In this document: piece after piece, positions 33,101-33,138 of the stretch
Layout: each line of letters starts with the position of its first letter
Position numbering within the stretch: position 1 is the stretch's first letter
Source of the DNA: Nannocystis exedens
GTDB lineage: Bacteria > Myxococcota_A > Polyangia > Polyangiales > Polyangiaceae
NCBI GenBank assembly: GCA_945861885.1
Contig: CAMAVR010000041.1
Location: 1 to 33,138, forward strand
Length of the DNA: 33,138 nucleotides
Direction: 5' to 3'
The notes under the pieces: model-generated
Databases searched by the model: none
What the model was told of the DNA's origin: nothing
The model's input: only the letters and a program-made list of their open reading frames with translations
Program-made: the position numbers and the translations under genes

Positions 33101-33127
33101 GCGGCGGGGGACAAGCCCCCGCCCTAC
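33101..33127 (+). repeat. Third copy (C) of the GC-rich palindromic repeat
   Basis: GCGGCGGGGGACAAGCCCCC, then GCCCTAC: identical to copy A at 23946-23972 except for one base (ACAAG versus ACGAG). It lies 20 bp after the stop of the four-repeat gene, in the gap that runs to the window end. A terminator or structural-RNA role is possible from its 8-bp GC stem. Confidence 0.8.
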
Positions 33128-33138
33128 CAACCTGGCTC

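Noticed and set aside
1..33138. Apparent excess of GATCG/CGATCG words resembling HIP1-like genome signatures
   Set aside because: The words are frequent by eye, but I could not count them against expectation for this base composition; they fall mostly in coding DNA and may reflect codon choice.

Overview
This 33.1 kb window is gene-dense, mid-to-high-GC chromosomal DNA from a Gram-negative-type bacterium. Lipoproteins with lipobox cysteines, a diaminopimelate epimerase, an RpoH-family sigma factor, Aat and RsmI all point that way. The double-length UvrA, the KOW and zinc-ribbon orphan genes and a 1.4 kb-residue HExxH lipoprotein suggest a Myxococcota/deltaproteobacterium-like lineage. That placement is inference; there is no rRNA or tRNA here. 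I saw no prophage, insertion sequence, CRISPR array or tRNA.

Layout. 23-5488 (-): tandem-duplicated UvrA with four intact ABC ATPase sites. 5562-7718 (+): small lipoprotein, CPBP/CAAX-type intramembrane protease, and a Fic protein fused to a MerR-type DNA-binding domain. 7747-10236 (-): three-gene operon of zinc-ribbon protein, RpoH-like sigma factor (GTG start, acidic N-terminal extension) and rsmI. 10461-15153 (+): translationally coupled operon of a KOW-domain protein and two halves of a heterodimeric ABC exporter. 15222-17348: dapF (-) and alr (+), two peptidoglycan-precursor genes, divergent. 17416-18545 (+): hotdog thioesterase and aat. 18500-21118 (-): GH13 alpha-amylase-family protein with an uncharacterised helical N-terminus, overlapping the end of aat. 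21163-22811 (+): RlmL-type rRNA methyltransferase and Bcp/PrxQ peroxiredoxin. 22902-23927 (-): agmatinase-family ureohydrolase. 24006-27555 (-): fadN-fadA beta-oxidation operon. 27864-33080 (+): very large lipoprotein metalloprotease followed by a protein built from four tandem ~91-residue helical repeats.

Most individual genes are housekeeping. The less ordinary content is: (i) the metalloprotease plus four-repeat protein pair, whose second gene has a TATAAT box overlapping the first gene's stop codon; (ii) the Fic-MerR fusion; (iii) the KOW/ABC operon with a perfect 15-nt dyad over its -10 box and start; (iv) a recurring pattern of -10-like hexamers 5-7 nt before start codons, suggesting many leaderless mRNAs; and (v) two families of dispersed palindromic repeats in intergenic gaps.

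All assignments come from reading motifs by eye; no database search was run. Start codons were re-chosen for several genes (uvrA, fic, rpoH, the zinc-ribbon gene, dapF, fadN, metalloprotease), where the longest open frame runs into a neighbour or past a clear ribosome-binding site.
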